A stretch of 64,000 nt of DNA from positions 61,505 through 125,504 of the forward strand of contig SIHQ01000015.1 of assembly GCA_004762125.1 (NCBI GenBank), given 5' to 3'. A program made the translations under genes and the position numbers. Shown piece after piece: positions 1 to 8,565 of this stretch; positions within the stretch are counted from its first letter, which is position 1; the number at the start of each line of letters is the position of its first letter. The notes below the pieces were generated by a model. The model made no database searches, was not told the DNA's origin, and saw nothing but the letters and a program-made list of their open reading frames with translations. This DNA is from Oceanospirillales bacterium. GTDB taxonomy: Bacteria; Pseudomonadota; Gammaproteobacteria; Pseudomonadales; Endozoicomonadaceae.

Positions 1-1
1 A

Positions 2-253
2 GCGAAAGCTACTCTTCAAAAAGCCTATCTTAGTTGTGATAATGACCATGGAGATTGTGCCGCTGGCTATATGGGATTCAATACTTTTATTAACGGCATG
101 GAACTGAACCCAGATGCTAAAGCTGAAGATCCACATTATGATTTATGGGTACAAGCGCCTGGACTTGGAGATATGCCCGGTGAAAGACTTCGTCATTTAA
201 GTGAATGGCTCAAAAAGATAAACAATTTTTACCCAACGATTAAACAGAAGTAA
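2..253 (+). CDS. 3' end of an unidentified gene (partial)
   Basis: The reading frame is open from base 2 and runs to a TAA at 251-253, so the window cuts off the 5' part; the internal ATG at 71 is not a convincing start. The visible 83 residues contain two cysteines in CDNDHGDC followed by a Gly/Asn-rich stretch and an amphipathic tail ending in YPTIKQK. I do not recognise the family. The tail resembles the end of a small periplasmic or cytosolic protein, with no membrane segment. A hairpin terminator lies about 170 bases downstream. Confidence 0.5.
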   Translation, partial: AKATLQKAYLSCDNDHGDCAAGYMGFNTFINGMELNPDAKAEDPHYDLWVQAPGLGDMPGERLRHLSEWLKKINNFYPTIKQK

Positions 254-419
254 CTATTCTCTAAAAATAAATGGCTCTTTTGAAAAATGAAGACCCTTGC
301 GGAACATATGATTAATTTATCAGGCATTTTGTCATGCCCTCAAGACAGTAGTAAATTAACGTAAATCATATTGGTACTTCGCCGCTATATTGGGCTCATA
401 CCAGCAGTTCTTCTTATAC

Positions 420-450
420 AAGGTCACTGAAATATAAATCCAGTGACCTT
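420..450 (+). terminator. Hairpin terminator
   Basis: A perfect 10-bp stem (AAGGTCACTG / CAGTGACCTT) with an 11-base A/T loop is followed by TATTCATT. It lies downstream of the partial gene at the window start and probably ends its transcript. The bases between 254 and 420 show no gene. Confidence 0.55.
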
Positions 451-494
451 TATTCATTACTCGCCAGCCAGTTTCATACTACTGATCAATATAG

Positions 495-1202
495 ATCCGG
501 TTTGAACATTACTCCGTACGAGCGAGCAGAGCTGTAGATAAGCTGACTACTAAAGAGAAATCTGCACCTGGTAGCGATATCCAGAGTTCTGATAATCACG
601 CCAGACAAGAACTTGACCAAGTAAAGCAGGAGTTAACCCGTGAGCAGAAAAAGCTAAAGCTTATAAAGTAGGAGAGTGAGCAAGCAAGAATGCAGCTACG
701 TCAGGAAAAGCTTGATCTTCGGAAAGAAAAACTGAAACAGGGAAGACAGGTGCTTGACGGCATAGTACGAAAATACAAGGAAGAGAATATACAACAAAAG
801 AGCCAAAACAAGCAGGTTGTTGAAAGTAAGCCTGAGGAACAGGCCATTGCCATTCTTAAGCTGATTGGTAAACGAGAAGTAACTCCTGAGTTTAATAAAG
901 AGCTGACTGATTCCTTATCTCAGGCTGAGAAAGATTCAGGTAAGAAACTGAATAAACGCCCAAATCTAAATTTCTCTGAAATGGGGATCCCTATTGGTTC
1001 AGAGCTGCTTTACAAAGATGGCTGCACGATTATCACCGTCGCCAGTGACAAGAAGGTTCTGTTTAATGAGAACGAGGTCAGCCTTACAGCCGTAACCAGA
1101 GAATTGATGGGCTTAGACTATTCTGTTCAGCCATCGCCACACTGGACGTACCAAGGCAAACTACTCAGAGATATCTACAACGACACTTACAGTGAAGAGT
1201 GA
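495..1202 (+). pseudogene. Decayed DUF4357-type protein gene with in-frame amber
   Basis: One frame reads from 495 (just after a TAG at 492) to TGA at 1200-1202, interrupted only by a TAG at 669-671. Both sides of the TAG encode the same kind of charged coiled coil (RQELDQVKQELTREQKK before it, ESEQARMQLRQEKLDLRKE after it), so the amber most likely replaced a Gln or Lys codon inside a once longer protein. The part after ATG 690 could still give a 170-residue product. Its C-terminal ~80 residues (from NFSEMGIPIGSELLY to HWTYQGKLLRDIYNDTY) resemble the DUF4357 domain found at the ends of some restriction-modification and GIY-YIG proteins. No credible start codon or ribosome binding site exists between 495 and 669. 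The fragment at 690 may or may not be expressed; function unknown. Confidence 0.6.
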
Positions 1203-1224
1203 GCTTAGATTCCCATAGAACACA

Positions 1225-1256
1225 AAAAAGGCAGTACCCGAAAGCACTGCCTTTTC
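1225..1256. terminator. Bidirectional terminator
   Basis: AAAAGGCAGT pairs with ACTGCCTTTT around a 10-base loop, with A-run on one side and T-run on the other. It separates the convergent DUF4357-type pseudogene and the cold-shock gene and could serve both. Confidence 0.75.
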
Positions 1257-1306
1257 ACACTTCACGCTAAGCGAAGTAATTAAGCTGTAGTGATACAGCT
1301 CAGTCC

Positions 1307-1513
1307 TTACAGAGGACGAATATCTTCAGCCTGAGGACCTTTCTGGCCCTGAGTTACTGTGAACTCAACCTGCTGGCCTTCAGCCAGAGTCTTAAAGCCG
1401 TCGCCAACGATCTGACGGAAATGGGCAAACACGTCAGGACCGTTTTCCTGAGCGATGAAACCAAAACCTTTCTCTTCGTTGAACCACTTAACAGTACCGG
1501 TAGTAGTAGACAT
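1307..1513 (-). CDS. Cold-shock domain protein (CspA family)
   Basis: A 68-residue single-domain OB-fold RNA/ssDNA-binding protein. It carries the RNP1 motif KGFGFI (residues 15-20) and an RNP2-like DVFAHF (27-32; Ala replaces the usual Val). The GTVKWFN start and the PQAEDIRPL end are family hallmarks, and the length is that of CspA/CspC/CspE proteins, which act as RNA chaperones in the cytoplasm. The frame is open further upstream to 1624, but ATG 1513 is preferred: it has AGGA seven bases upstream and begins the conserved domain. The long non-coding stretch upstream fits the long 5' leaders common for csp mRNAs, although I could not assign a cold box. Which csp paralogue this is cannot be told from sequence alone. 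Confidence 0.93.
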   Translation of the reverse strand: MSTTTGTVKWFNEEKGFGFIAQENGPDVFAHFRQIVGDGFKTLAEGQQVEFTVTQGQKGPQAEDIRPL

Positions 1514-2125
1514 AATCATATCCTGTTCTTTTAAAAAAGAGTTGAAAATCAAAGTTGCCCTGTCCTGTCTTTCAACAATGAAGGCGGTAAAGCTAGAAGT
1601 CTTTTTATAATTTATGAAGAACATGACGGGCTACTACACCCAGAACAATCAATCTAACCATAAAGAATCAAACACACTTGTAACGTGGAGCCCATTCTAC
1701 AGGCCTGTGAATCTTCGACAACGAGTAGATTCCAATTTAAACAGGTCAGAATGTCTGATCAAAACAGATTACTGCCTATAAGTGACATGCAGCCAACATG
1801 GTTTTCATTGAAGCCGTAGACGGTTTACAGACATGAATCCCTACCGGTTGGACAGGGGGTAGTCGAATAGTGATATCTATACATAGGGTTGCTCACGCAC
1901 AGTTTCGGGTCTGATCTCTTCCTAGGGAAATAAAATAAAACCAGACTGGCCTGTCAGACATTGCATCCGATCCGGAGCAACTTTTGGAAACAGTTCTGAA
2001 AAAAATTTTTGACAGTTTTTTTTGAGCGAACGTAAAAAGGAAGGAAAGTAGGATCGAAATTGAATGGCTTATTGAGATATAGAGCAAGCTACCTGCACCA
2101 ATACCTGAACTAAAACGATAGTTAC
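1514..2125. other. Non-coding stretch upstream of the csp gene
   Basis: About 600 bases without a credible gene; the open frames here are low-quality and one overlaps the tRNA. The part next to 1513 is probably the csp 5' leader. A TTGACA hexamer in a T-rich context near 2009 looks promoter-like on the plus strand, but nothing it could drive is visible. Confidence 0.4.
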
Positions 2126-2126
2126 A

Positions 2127-2163
2127 AAAAAGCCTGTAGTGCTTATTAACGCTACAGGCTTTG
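2127..2163 (-). terminator. Terminator of the tRNA gene
   Basis: AAAGCCTGTAG (2129-2139) pairs with CTACAGGCTTT (2152-2162) in an 11-bp stem. Read on the minus strand the stem runs into a T-run and lies eight bases after the tRNA CCA end. Confidence 0.8.
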
Positions 2164-2170
2164 GTATTCG

Positions 2171-2247
2171 TGGTGGGCCCAGCAGGACTCGAACCTGCGA
2201 CCAATGGATTATGAGTCCACTGCTCTAACCAGCTGAGCTATAGGCCC
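2171..2247 (-). tRNA. ileX: tRNA-Ile (CAU anticodon, lysidine type)
   Basis: A full 77-base cloverleaf folds on the minus strand: acceptor GGGCCTA / TGGGCCC with one G-U pair, D-stem GCTC/GAGC, anticodon stem GTGGA/TCCAT with loop CTCATAA (anticodon CAU), T-stem GCAGG/CCTGC with loop TTCGAGT, discriminator A and encoded CCA. CAU could mean Met or the minor Ile2 tRNA. The variable and anticodon region (CTCATAATC...TTGGTCG) matches bacterial Ile2 rather than elongator Met, and the missing A1:U72 mismatch rules out initiator tRNA. Its C34 would be converted to lysidine by TilS so that it reads AUA. Confidence 0.9.
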
Positions 2248-2260
2248 CCAGCGGAGATGA

Positions 2261-2290
2261 ATTATAAGCATATAAGGGGGCTCTAGCCAA
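2261..2290 (-). promoter_or_regulatory. Sigma-70 promoter for tRNA-Ile
   Basis: On the minus strand TTGGCT (2285-2290), an 18-base spacer and a perfect TATAAT (2261-2266) sit so that transcription would begin a few bases before the tRNA 5' end at 2247. The bases between -10 and the tRNA are GC-containing (discriminator-like). Confidence 0.7.
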
Positions 2291-2385
2291 GTATCTGATT
2301 TCAACAAATTTTTTTCCGTTCCGCATTCTATGGATTTTTCCCCGATGGCCGAAATTAGCTTTGATCATCTGTGGATAAAATCTTC

Positions 2386-3051
2386 ATGCTTTCTCGCTTT
2401 TTTGTCCCTTTCTTCATCATTGGTTGTCTCGCTCTGGCTGTGGCTGGAGAGCTCTATATCAGTAAGGCTCTGCTGAATGATGTCAAAAAAATGTACGGGG
2501 AACAGGCTGGGAAGCGAGTCCTAGCCTGGCAGGACATTATGCTCAATAGCAAAGGGCTTTCCGATCAGCAGAAGATGGAGAAGGTTAATCGCTTTTTCAA
2601 TCAACTTGAGTTCATCAGCGATATTAAACATTGGGGAATGGAAGATTTTTGGGCAACACCAGTAGAATTTTTAGCCAGTGGTGGTGGTGACTGTGAAGAT
2701 TTTTCCATTGCCAAGTACTACACCTTGAGAGAGTTGGGCATTCCTGACCGTAAACTTCGAATTACGTATGTGGAGGCACTGGAGCTGAATCAGGCTCACA
2801 TGGTGCTAAGTTACTACAGTCGTCCAAACAGTGAACCATTGATTTTGGATAATCTTAAAGGTGAAATTCTCCCTGCCAAGCAGAGAAAGGATCTGAAGCC
2901 GGTGTATAACTTCAATGGTGATGGTCTCTGGGTGGCGAAACAGAGAGGTAAAGGGGTCAGGGTTGGTAAAGCTGATCGACTGACTCTCTGGGTAGATTTG
3001 AGAAAACGATTCAAGGCGTCAGTGGAGTCAGGAAAGGCGTCCACTAGGTAG
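2386..3051 (+). CDS. lapG: LapG periplasmic cysteine protease
   Basis: A transglutaminase-like (BTLCP, DUF920) cysteine protease that, in Pseudomonas, clips the N-terminus of the giant adhesin LapA and so releases biofilm cells when c-di-GMP is low. The catalytic triad is visible: Cys103 in GGGDCEDF, His138 in NQAHMVL and Asp155 in LILDNL, with the acidic DCED cluster where Ca2+ binds in characterised LapG. The first ~20 residues (MLSRFFVPFFIIGCLALAVA) are a signal peptide or anchor. GTG 2371 is an alternative start; neither has a strong ribosome binding site. It is directly followed by lapD, the usual pairing. The LapA-type substrate is not in this window. Confidence 0.93.
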   Translation: MLSRFFVPFFIIGCLALAVAGELYISKALLNDVKKMYGEQAGKRVLAWQDIMLNSKGLSDQQKMEKVNRFFNQLEFISDIKHWGMEDFWATPVEFLASGGGDCEDFSIAKYYTLRELGIPDRKLRITYVEALELNQAHMVLSYYSRPNSEPLILDNLKGEILPAKQRKDLKPVYNFNGDGLWVAKQRGKGVRVGKADRLTLWVDLRKRFKASVESGKASTR

Positions 3052-3056
3052 TGGTT

Positions 3057-3131
3057 ATGGGTAAAGCAATAACAGAAGCAATGGCCGAAATCTTGGCGGC
3101 CAAAGGGAACAGGAAAGGGATAGCACAATGA
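3057..3131 (+). CDS. 24-codon ORF coupled between lapG and lapD
   Basis: ATG 3057 follows the lapG stop (3049-3051) by five bases and has TAGGT about eight bases upstream, overlapping that stop. The frame encodes MGKAITEAMAEI followed by LAAKGNRKGIAQ and its TGA overlaps the lapD ATG (ATGA at 3128-3131). It has no hydrophobic segment; the first half could form a short amphipathic helix. It may be a true micro-protein or simply a device that carries ribosomes from lapG into lapD. I know of no named family. Confidence 0.4.
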   Translation: MGKAITEAMAEILAAKGNRKGIAQ

Positions 3132-5074
3132 CATTACTCAGGGAGCTGGCTGTTTATCTGACCATATTGCTCTGTTTGTTGTTTGGCAGCAGCCTGCTGG
3201 TCAACATCAATGATGCAAGAAGCTATGTTCAGGCCCAGCTGGAGTCGCATGCCCAGGATACAGCAACTTCTCTCGGAGTCGCTATTGCTGCCACGGAGCC
3301 GGATAACGTTGTGGTGATTGATTCCATGATTGATGCCGTTTTTGATCGTGGTTATTATCAGACCATTCGATTCGAAGGACCTGAGGGTAATACTCTGGTG
3401 CTCAGCGAAAACGATTTGGAACTGGAGGGCATTCCCGATTGGTTTGTTGATATGGCCAATCTGTCCGCCCCGGAAGTTTCCACAGAGATCAATCATGGTT
3501 GGGTCAAAGCCGGTACCCTTTACGTTTCCAGTCACCCCGGTGTTGCTTACAGAAGTCTCTGGTCAAAAACACAGAACGCTATCTGGCTATTTGGTGGAAC
3601 CTTACTGTTAGCCATCATTGGTTTGAATGTGATGCTGAGTATTGTACTTCGTCCTCTTGGTCGGCTTGAGAAACAAGCTGATGCCATTTGCCAAAAGCGC
3701 TTTGAAGTTCAGGAGACCCTGCCCAAAACCAAGGACATTCGGCGTGTGGTCGAAGCGATGAATCGCATGGTCACAAAGCTCGAGCATCTGTTTAATGAAA
3801 AGGTTGTGCTGACTGAAGATTTGCGCAAGCAGTCGGTAAAAGACCCGTTGACCGGTATTTTGAATCAAAGAACCTTTGACGACAGAATGGCCGCTGCCCT
3901 CAGTGAAGATAACAGTGCTGCTGGTGGTGCTCTGCTGGTGTTACAGGTCAGTGGACTGGAACAATACAATCGCGCTCATGGGCGTAAGGCGGCAGATCAA
4001 CTGCTGACGTCGGTATCAAAAGAAATGAGTGAGTCCGTTCAGGCTTGGCAAGAGGCCATGGTTGGTCGACGCAGTGGCTCTGAATTTGCAGTATTCATTC
4101 CTGCCAGTGATAAAAATCAAGCTGAATTGGTTGCAGAATTCTGCTTCACCGCGACTTCAGCGATGAGTTTCTTCGCCAGTGATGAAGGTCGCGATAAACT
4201 GCACATTGGCGTCGCTGTTCTCGGGGGGCACATCAGCAAAGATGAACTGATCGGTCAGGTGGATCATGTTTTAAGAGCAGCTCAGCATCAGGGAGCTAAT
4301 TGCTGGTTGGTTCAGGAAGTTGAAACCAGTGAAGAGCAGCCTTATCGACATTGGAATGATGAGCACTGGCAGACATCCCTTAAGCAGATTCTTGCAGGTA
4401 GAGAACTGGAATTGTTTGTACAGCCAATATATTCCAGCAGTGGTCAGTTAATGTTTCAGGAAGTATTCACCCGATTACGTTTACTGGGAGAGCTTACTGC
4501 TGCAGAAGCTTTCCTGCCAATGGTTGAACGCTTTGATCTGCATTCAGAATTCGACAAGGTGGTCTTTGGTGTACTGGCCGACAAAATGGTTCAGAACAAC
4601 AGTAGCGACAGTTTTTGTATGAACGTCTCGCCAAGGTCTTTGCTTAATAAAGAGTTCAGAGAGTGGTTGCTATCACAGCTCAAGGCTAAGCCTGATGTGG
4701 CTCGTCGAGTGATTTTGGAAATTCCAGAGAGAACTCTCTTGGTGGCAGGCGATAAGCTGGCCGGTATTATTCGAGAACTTCAGGCGACAGGTTGCAAAGT
4801 GTCTGTTGATCACTTTGGTATAGCCAGCCGTTGTTTAAGTTGTCTTCAGACCTTACCGCTGGATTACATCAAGGTTGATGGCAGTTACGTTCGTGGTATT
4901 GCAGGTAATCAGGGTAACCAGTTTTATATTCGAACATTGGCCATGCTGGCAGAAAGTCAGGATGTAAGTTTGCTGGCCCAAAGTGTCGAAGACGAAGCTG
5001 ACTGGCAGCAGTTACAGGAACTCGGTGTTCAGGGTGGCCAAGGGTTTTATCTGGGCAGACCTGAAAGGCTTTAA
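3128..5074 (+). CDS. lapD: LapD c-di-GMP receptor (degenerate GGDEF/EAL)
   Basis: An inner-membrane receptor that binds c-di-GMP inside the cell and, when loaded, holds LapG in the periplasm so the adhesin stays on the surface. Order of parts: TM helix (residues ~7-25), periplasmic sensor domain (~26-150, with Trp125 at the position of the LapG-contacting Trp of Pseudomonas LapD), second TM (~151-175), HAMP segment (~175-225), GGDEF-like domain (~235-390) and EAL-like domain (~405-645). The signature of the first catalytic domain is RRSGSEF instead of RxGGDEF, and the EAL motif is ELF (in ELELFVQPIY), so neither diguanylate cyclase nor phosphodiesterase activity is expected, as usual for LapD. 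A plausible ribosome binding site (AGGAAAGGGA) lies ahead of ATG 3128. Confidence 0.94.
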   Translation: MTLLRELAVYLTILLCLLFGSSLLVNINDARSYVQAQLESHAQDTATSLGVAIAATEPDNVVVIDSMIDAVFDRGYYQTIRFEGPEGNTLVLSENDLELEGIPDWFVDMANLSAPEVSTEINHGWVKAGTLYVSSHPGVAYRSLWSKTQNAIWLFGGTLLLAIIGLNVMLSIVLRPLGRLEKQADAICQKRFEVQETLPKTKDIRRVVEAMNRMVTKLEHLFNEKVVLTEDLRKQSVKDPLTGILNQRTFDDRMAAALSEDNSAAGGALLVLQVSGLEQYNRAHGRKAADQLLTSVSKEMSESVQAWQEAMVGRRSGSEFAVFIPASDKNQAELVAEFCFTATSAMSFFASDEGRDKLHIGVAVLGGHISKDELIGQVDHVLRAAQHQGANCWLVQEVETSEEQPYRHWNDEHWQTSLKQILAGRELELFVQPIYSSSGQLMFQEVFTRLRLLGELTAAEAFLPMVERFDLHSEFDKVVFGVLADKMVQNNSSDSFCMNVSPRSLLNKEFREWLLSQLKAKPDVARRVILEIPERTLLVAGDKLAGIIRELQATGCKVSVDHFGIASRCLSCLQTLPLDYIKVDGSYVRGIAGNQGNQFYIRTLAMLAESQDVSLLAQSVEDEADWQQLQELGVQGGQGFYLGRPERL

Positions 5075-5270
5075 ACCAAATGCGGTCTAACAAAAGATAA
5101 CACCGGTAAAAGCCGGTAAAACAAAAAACAATTCACTAAAAAGTGAAGAAATAAGTTAATAAGTTCAGCGAATATTCCTTAAAATTCACATGAAAGCTGA
5201 CGTGCATCAATCCATAAAAGTCATCCGGGATAGAGACTGCACGTGATAATAAGTTATTAAGTGGTTAACT

Positions 5271-6740
5271 ATGACAATCATGACATCTAACCAGACCTTC
5301 CCTCGGGAAGCGCCTGGTCCAGGCTACTGGATTTCTCTTTTCGCAGGTCCCCTGCTCTTTCTAATGACGCTCCTCACCGCACCGCCGGAAGGTATGAGCC
5401 AGCACGGCTGGTATATGGTCGGTGTTGCAGGCCTTATGGCGATCTGGTGGGTATCTGAAGTAGTACCGATTCCCATCACCTCCCTGTTACCAATGCTACT
5501 GGTACCACTGCTGGGAATTGCCAGCATCAAAGAGGTTGCTGCGCCTTTTGCTCATCCAATGATCTACCTGTTCTTTGGTGGCTTCATGCTGGGTATGGCG
5601 ATGGAGCGCTGGAATCTGCACAAGCGGATCGCTTTGAAAATTATGCTGCAGACGGGAGTAAGAGCGAGCCGTATTATTGCAGGATTTATGTTGGCCACGG
5701 CTTTCTTGAGTATGTGGGTATCCAATACAGCGACCAGTGTAATGATGCTACCCATTGGTATGTCTGTAGCCTCCATGACGGCAGGCAATAACTCTGAAGC
5801 CAACGAGAACTTTACCAAGGCTTTGCTGCTGGGTATTGCTTACAGTGCCAGTATCGGTGGCCTGGCGACTTTGATTGGTACTCCGCCTAATGCTTTGCTG
5901 GCTGCATTTCTGTCTGAAACCTACGACATGGAAATCGGCTTTGCTCAATGGATGATGGTGGGACTGCCCATTGCGGTTGCCATGTTGGCCATTACCTGGG
6001 TATGGCTGACGAAGTTTGGATTCAAGCTAGACAACAAGGACAACCCGAAAGCAGCTGAGCTGTTCAAAAGTCAGTTGGCAGAGTTGGGATCAATGTCTCG
6101 CGGTGAAAAAACAGTAGCCATCATTTTTGTATTGACTGCTTTGGCCTGGATCTTTCGTCCACTGCTTAAAGGTTACATACCTGGTCTGAACGACACCATC
6201 ATTGCTATTGCAGCAACCATCAGTTTATTTGTTGTTCCGGTAAACCAGAAAGAAAAACTCTATGTCATGTCCTGGGAAAAAGCCCGAGAGATACCATGGG
6301 GTGTACTGATGCTGTTCGGTGGTGGCTTAACTCTGGCTTCCCTGATTAAAAGTACAGGGCTGGCTACCTGGATCGCTGATGCCATGAGCATTATCGGTGG
6401 TATGCCAATTTTGCTGGTAGTGGCCTTCGTGGTAACCATCATTATTTTTCTGACTGAGCTAACCAGTAACACAGCAACGGCTGCTGCATTCCTGCCGCTA
6501 ATGGGTGCACTGGGTGTTACTCTGGGAATTGATCCAGTGATGTTGGCTGCACCTGCTGCACTGGCAGCAAGCTGTGCCTTTATGATGCCGGTAGCTACAC
6601 CACCAAACGCAGTGGTGTTTGGTTCAGGCAAGCTGGAAATAAGGGATATGGTTAAAGCTGGCTTTGTGCTGAACATTGTCGGGATTGTTTTAGTCTCACT
6701 GATGGGGTATTTCCTCGTAGATGCTATTCTGGTGAACTGA
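5271..6740 (+). CDS. SLC13/DASS-family sodium:dicarboxylate symporter
   Basis: A 489-residue polytopic inner-membrane transporter of the divalent anion:Na+ symporter family (VcINDY/SdcS type), which imports succinate, fumarate, malate or related anions with sodium. Both signature Ser-Asn-Thr motifs are present, SNTATS (151-156) and SNTATA (399-404), the two inverted-repeat hairpin tips that bind substrate and Na+. TPPNALLAAFL and TPPNAVVFGSGK mark the accompanying TPPN segments. ATG 5271 and 5280 are both possible starts; neither has a strong Shine-Dalgarno. A GATAATAA just upstream (about 5243) is one base away from the AAYAAYAA Hfq/Crc target motif; catabolite control by the sRNA at 25.5 kb is only a speculation. 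Exact substrate unknown. Confidence 0.88.
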   Translation: MTIMTSNQTFPREAPGPGYWISLFAGPLLFLMTLLTAPPEGMSQHGWYMVGVAGLMAIWWVSEVVPIPITSLLPMLLVPLLGIASIKEVAAPFAHPMIYLFFGGFMLGMAMERWNLHKRIALKIMLQTGVRASRIIAGFMLATAFLSMWVSNTATSVMMLPIGMSVASMTAGNNSEANENFTKALLLGIAYSASIGGLATLIGTPPNALLAAFLSETYDMEIGFAQWMMVGLPIAVAMLAITWVWLTKFGFKLDNKDNPKAAELFKSQLAELGSMSRGEKTVAIIFVLTALAWIFRPLLKGYIPGLNDTIIAIAATISLFVVPVNQKEKLYVMSWEKAREIPWGVLMLFGGGLTLASLIKSTGLATWIADAMSIIGGMPILLVVAFVVTIIIFLTELTSNTATAAAFLPLMGALGVTLGIDPVMLAAPAALAASCAFMMPVATPPNAVVFGSGKLEIRDMVKAGFVLNIVGIVLVSLMGYFLVDAILVN

Positions 6741-6746
6741 TAGTCA

Positions 6747-6776
6747 GTCCGGCTACTTACTCAAAAATAGCCGGAC
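6747..6776. terminator. Hairpin between convergent genes
   Basis: GTCCGGCTA (6747-6755) pairs with TAGCCGGAC (6768-6776), a perfect 9-bp stem just after the transporter stop. There is no long T-run, so termination strength is uncertain. Confidence 0.5.
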
Positions 6777-6927
6777 GATATAAGTTTAAAGTTGTAGCTG
6801 TCAGAACGACCTATCTTCTCTCTTTCTACAAATCATTCTTGAATATTGGCCTGTCCGTGTTTTCCACCAAAGTAAGGCTATTCAAGATAGCAGGGGTATT
6901 ACTGTTTGCCTGAGGTAGGCTTACGCT

Positions 6928-7647
6928 TCAAGAGCTTTCGGGCAATGAGTCTTCTTCTTTTGAGTTCAATATGCGCAGAATTCCGGTCAGCGATCGAATC
7001 ACATGATCTGGTTTTGCGCCTTCAGGAAGTGCTTTGTCCCCCGGGTTGAACCAGGCCGTTCTGATGCCTAATGCACCAGCGCCAGCAACATCAGCTTTTA
7101 GACAATCCCCCACATGCAGGGTCTCTTCTGGACGAACACCGGCAAGCTCCATGGCTTTTAAAAACAGAGTGGGTTCAGGTTTAATGCTGTCGAAGTCTTC
7201 ACCTCTCAGTGAAAAATCAAAATACTCACTCACATTTAGTCGGGAAATATCAACGTTGCCATTGGTGACAGCACCAATTCGATATTTACTGGAAAGATAG
7301 GAAAGCACCGGCTGAACTTCAGGAAAACATTTTACTTCATGGCGCCAGGTTAAAAATTCCTTCATCAAGTCACTGGCAATTTGTTCGGCTCTGCTTTCGG
7401 GACAATCACAAACCTGAAGAATTTTTTTGATCGAATAGTGTCTTAATTCAGTGATGCGATATTTTAGTTCGGGACGTTCATCCCGAACTTTCAAACGATA
7501 CTCAAACACCGAATTTGGATCGAGGCGTTTGTGAGTTTCAGGCCAGTAATCATTCAACCTTTGCCAAGCTTTTTGTTCAGCCCGAATCAGAACTGGCATG
7601 TTGTCCCAAAGCGTGTCGTCCAGATCGAAAGTAATCAGCTTTATCAT
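6928..7647 (-). CDS. yigB: HAD-family phosphatase YigB
   Basis: A 239-residue haloacid-dehalogenase-fold hydrolase. Motif I is FDLDDTLW (nucleophile Asp8, acid/base Asp10), motif II is VTNGN, and motif III/IV is VGDCLKADVAGAGALG. In E. coli the homologue removes phosphate from the riboflavin intermediate 5-amino-6-(5-phospho-D-ribitylamino)uracil and from FMN. It is the last gene of the conserved lysA-dapF-DUF484-xerC-yigB row and its ATG overlaps the xerC stop (TAATG), so translation is probably coupled. HAD substrate ranges are broad; the name rests mainly on the gene order. Confidence 0.87.
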   Translation of the reverse strand: MIKLITFDLDDTLWDNMPVLIRAEQKAWQRLNDYWPETHKRLDPNSVFEYRLKVRDERPELKYRITELRHYSIKKILQVCDCPESRAEQIASDLMKEFLTWRHEVKCFPEVQPVLSYLSSKYRIGAVTNGNVDISRLNVSEYFDFSLRGEDFDSIKPEPTLFLKAMELAGVRPEETLHVGDCLKADVAGAGALGIRTAWFNPGDKALPEGAKPDHVIRSLTGILRILNSKEEDSLPESS

Positions 7648-8558
7648 TATTCTTTTTCGCTCCCTTTTCTTCGCGCTCTAGGATGTGCTCTATCATAAAC
7701 ATCGGCCAAATGCTGAAAATCAAGATGTGTATAGATCTGGGTTGTAGCAATATCACTGTGCCCGAGCAGTTCCTGAACAGCTCTCAAATCACCACTAGAC
7801 TCCAGTAAATGCGAAGCAAAAGAATGTCGCAGCATGTGCGGATGAAGGTGTGTTGGCAGACCACTTTCAACGGCCAGTTTTTTTACTCTGTTCTGGACTT
7901 GGCGAGGACCGATACGATTACCGTTTTTTGTAATGAACAGTGCTCGTTCATCATTTATAGAAAAAACACTCTTAACCTTCAACCATTTTCTGATGGCTTC
8001 TCTGGCTTTTCTGCCAACGGGTAGCAAACGTTCTTTCCTGCCTTTACCAAGCACACGAACTTGCTGGAAGTTATCTTCAAAACTATCGAGATTAAGGTTA
8101 ACCAGTTCCGAGAGACGCAGACCCGATGAATAAAAGAGTTCAAGCATAGCGAGGTCACGGAGAACCAGAGGATCATCGTTCTGGTGGCTCAGTATTGAAT
8201 TGAGTTGATCGGCATCTAATGTCGAAGGCAGTTTGCGCGGAACTTTTGGAGCAGCAACTAATGAGGCTGGATTGTCTTCAACAATGCCCTGACGATTGAG
8301 ATAACGAAACAAACTTCTAACGGATGATAACAATCTATGGAGACTTTTCTGGCCAAGACCGTTGCCATGGAGTTCAGCCAGCCAACGTCTTAAATGAACT
8401 TCTTTTAACCGTTGCCAGTTAGAAATCTGTTCAGCATTAAGCAGAAGTAAAAGTTTTTTCAGGTCACGCTGATAAGCAGAAAGGGTGTGAACAGAACTGT
8501 TCTTTTCAAACTTCAGATAATCAAGAAAGGCGTTTATGTCTTTTTGTAGGTCAGCCAC
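7647..8558 (-). CDS. xerC: Tyrosine recombinase XerC
   Basis: A 303-residue recombinase that with XerD resolves chromosome dimers at dif near the division septum. The catalytic set is complete: Arg148 (SSGLRLSEL), Lys172, His241 and Arg244 (HPHMLRHSF), His267 (LLGHSDI) and nucleophile Tyr276 (TTQIYTHLD), almost the same numbering as E. coli XerC. The N-terminal SAM-like domain covers ~1-100. The start is GTG 8558 (MADLQKDINAFL), matching the family N-terminus, with a weak purine-rich site ahead. A run of 14-bp repeats fills the gap to the upstream gene. Confidence 0.95.
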   Translation of the reverse strand: MADLQKDINAFLDYLKFEKNSSVHTLSAYQRDLKKLLLLLNAEQISNWQRLKEVHLRRWLAELHGNGLGQKSLHRLLSSVRSLFRYLNRQGIVEDNPASLVAAPKVPRKLPSTLDADQLNSILSHQNDDPLVLRDLAMLELFYSSGLRLSELVNLNLDSFEDNFQQVRVLGKGRKERLLPVGRKAREAIRKWLKVKSVFSINDERALFITKNGNRIGPRQVQNRVKKLAVESGLPTHLHPHMLRHSFASHLLESSGDLRAVQELLGHSDIATTQIYTHLDFQHLADVYDRAHPRARRKGSEKE

Positions 8559-8565
8559 TTTCTCT

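Noticed and set aside
1514..1624. N-terminal extension of the cold-shock protein (105 residues)
   Set aside because: The extension has no family similarity; the ATG at 1513 has a good ribosome binding site and begins the conserved domain.
1893..2204. 103-codon minus-strand ORF
   Set aside because: It overlaps the tRNA gene and its terminator; composition is not protein-like and no ribosome binding site is present.
2814..3134. Minus-strand ORF opposite lapG and the gap before lapD
   Set aside because: Shadow of lapG; no start signals or recognisable domain.
5101..5125. ACCGGT-type hairpin after lapD as terminator
   Set aside because: The stem is only about five base pairs and is followed by A-rich sequence, so it is not a convincing terminator for lapD.
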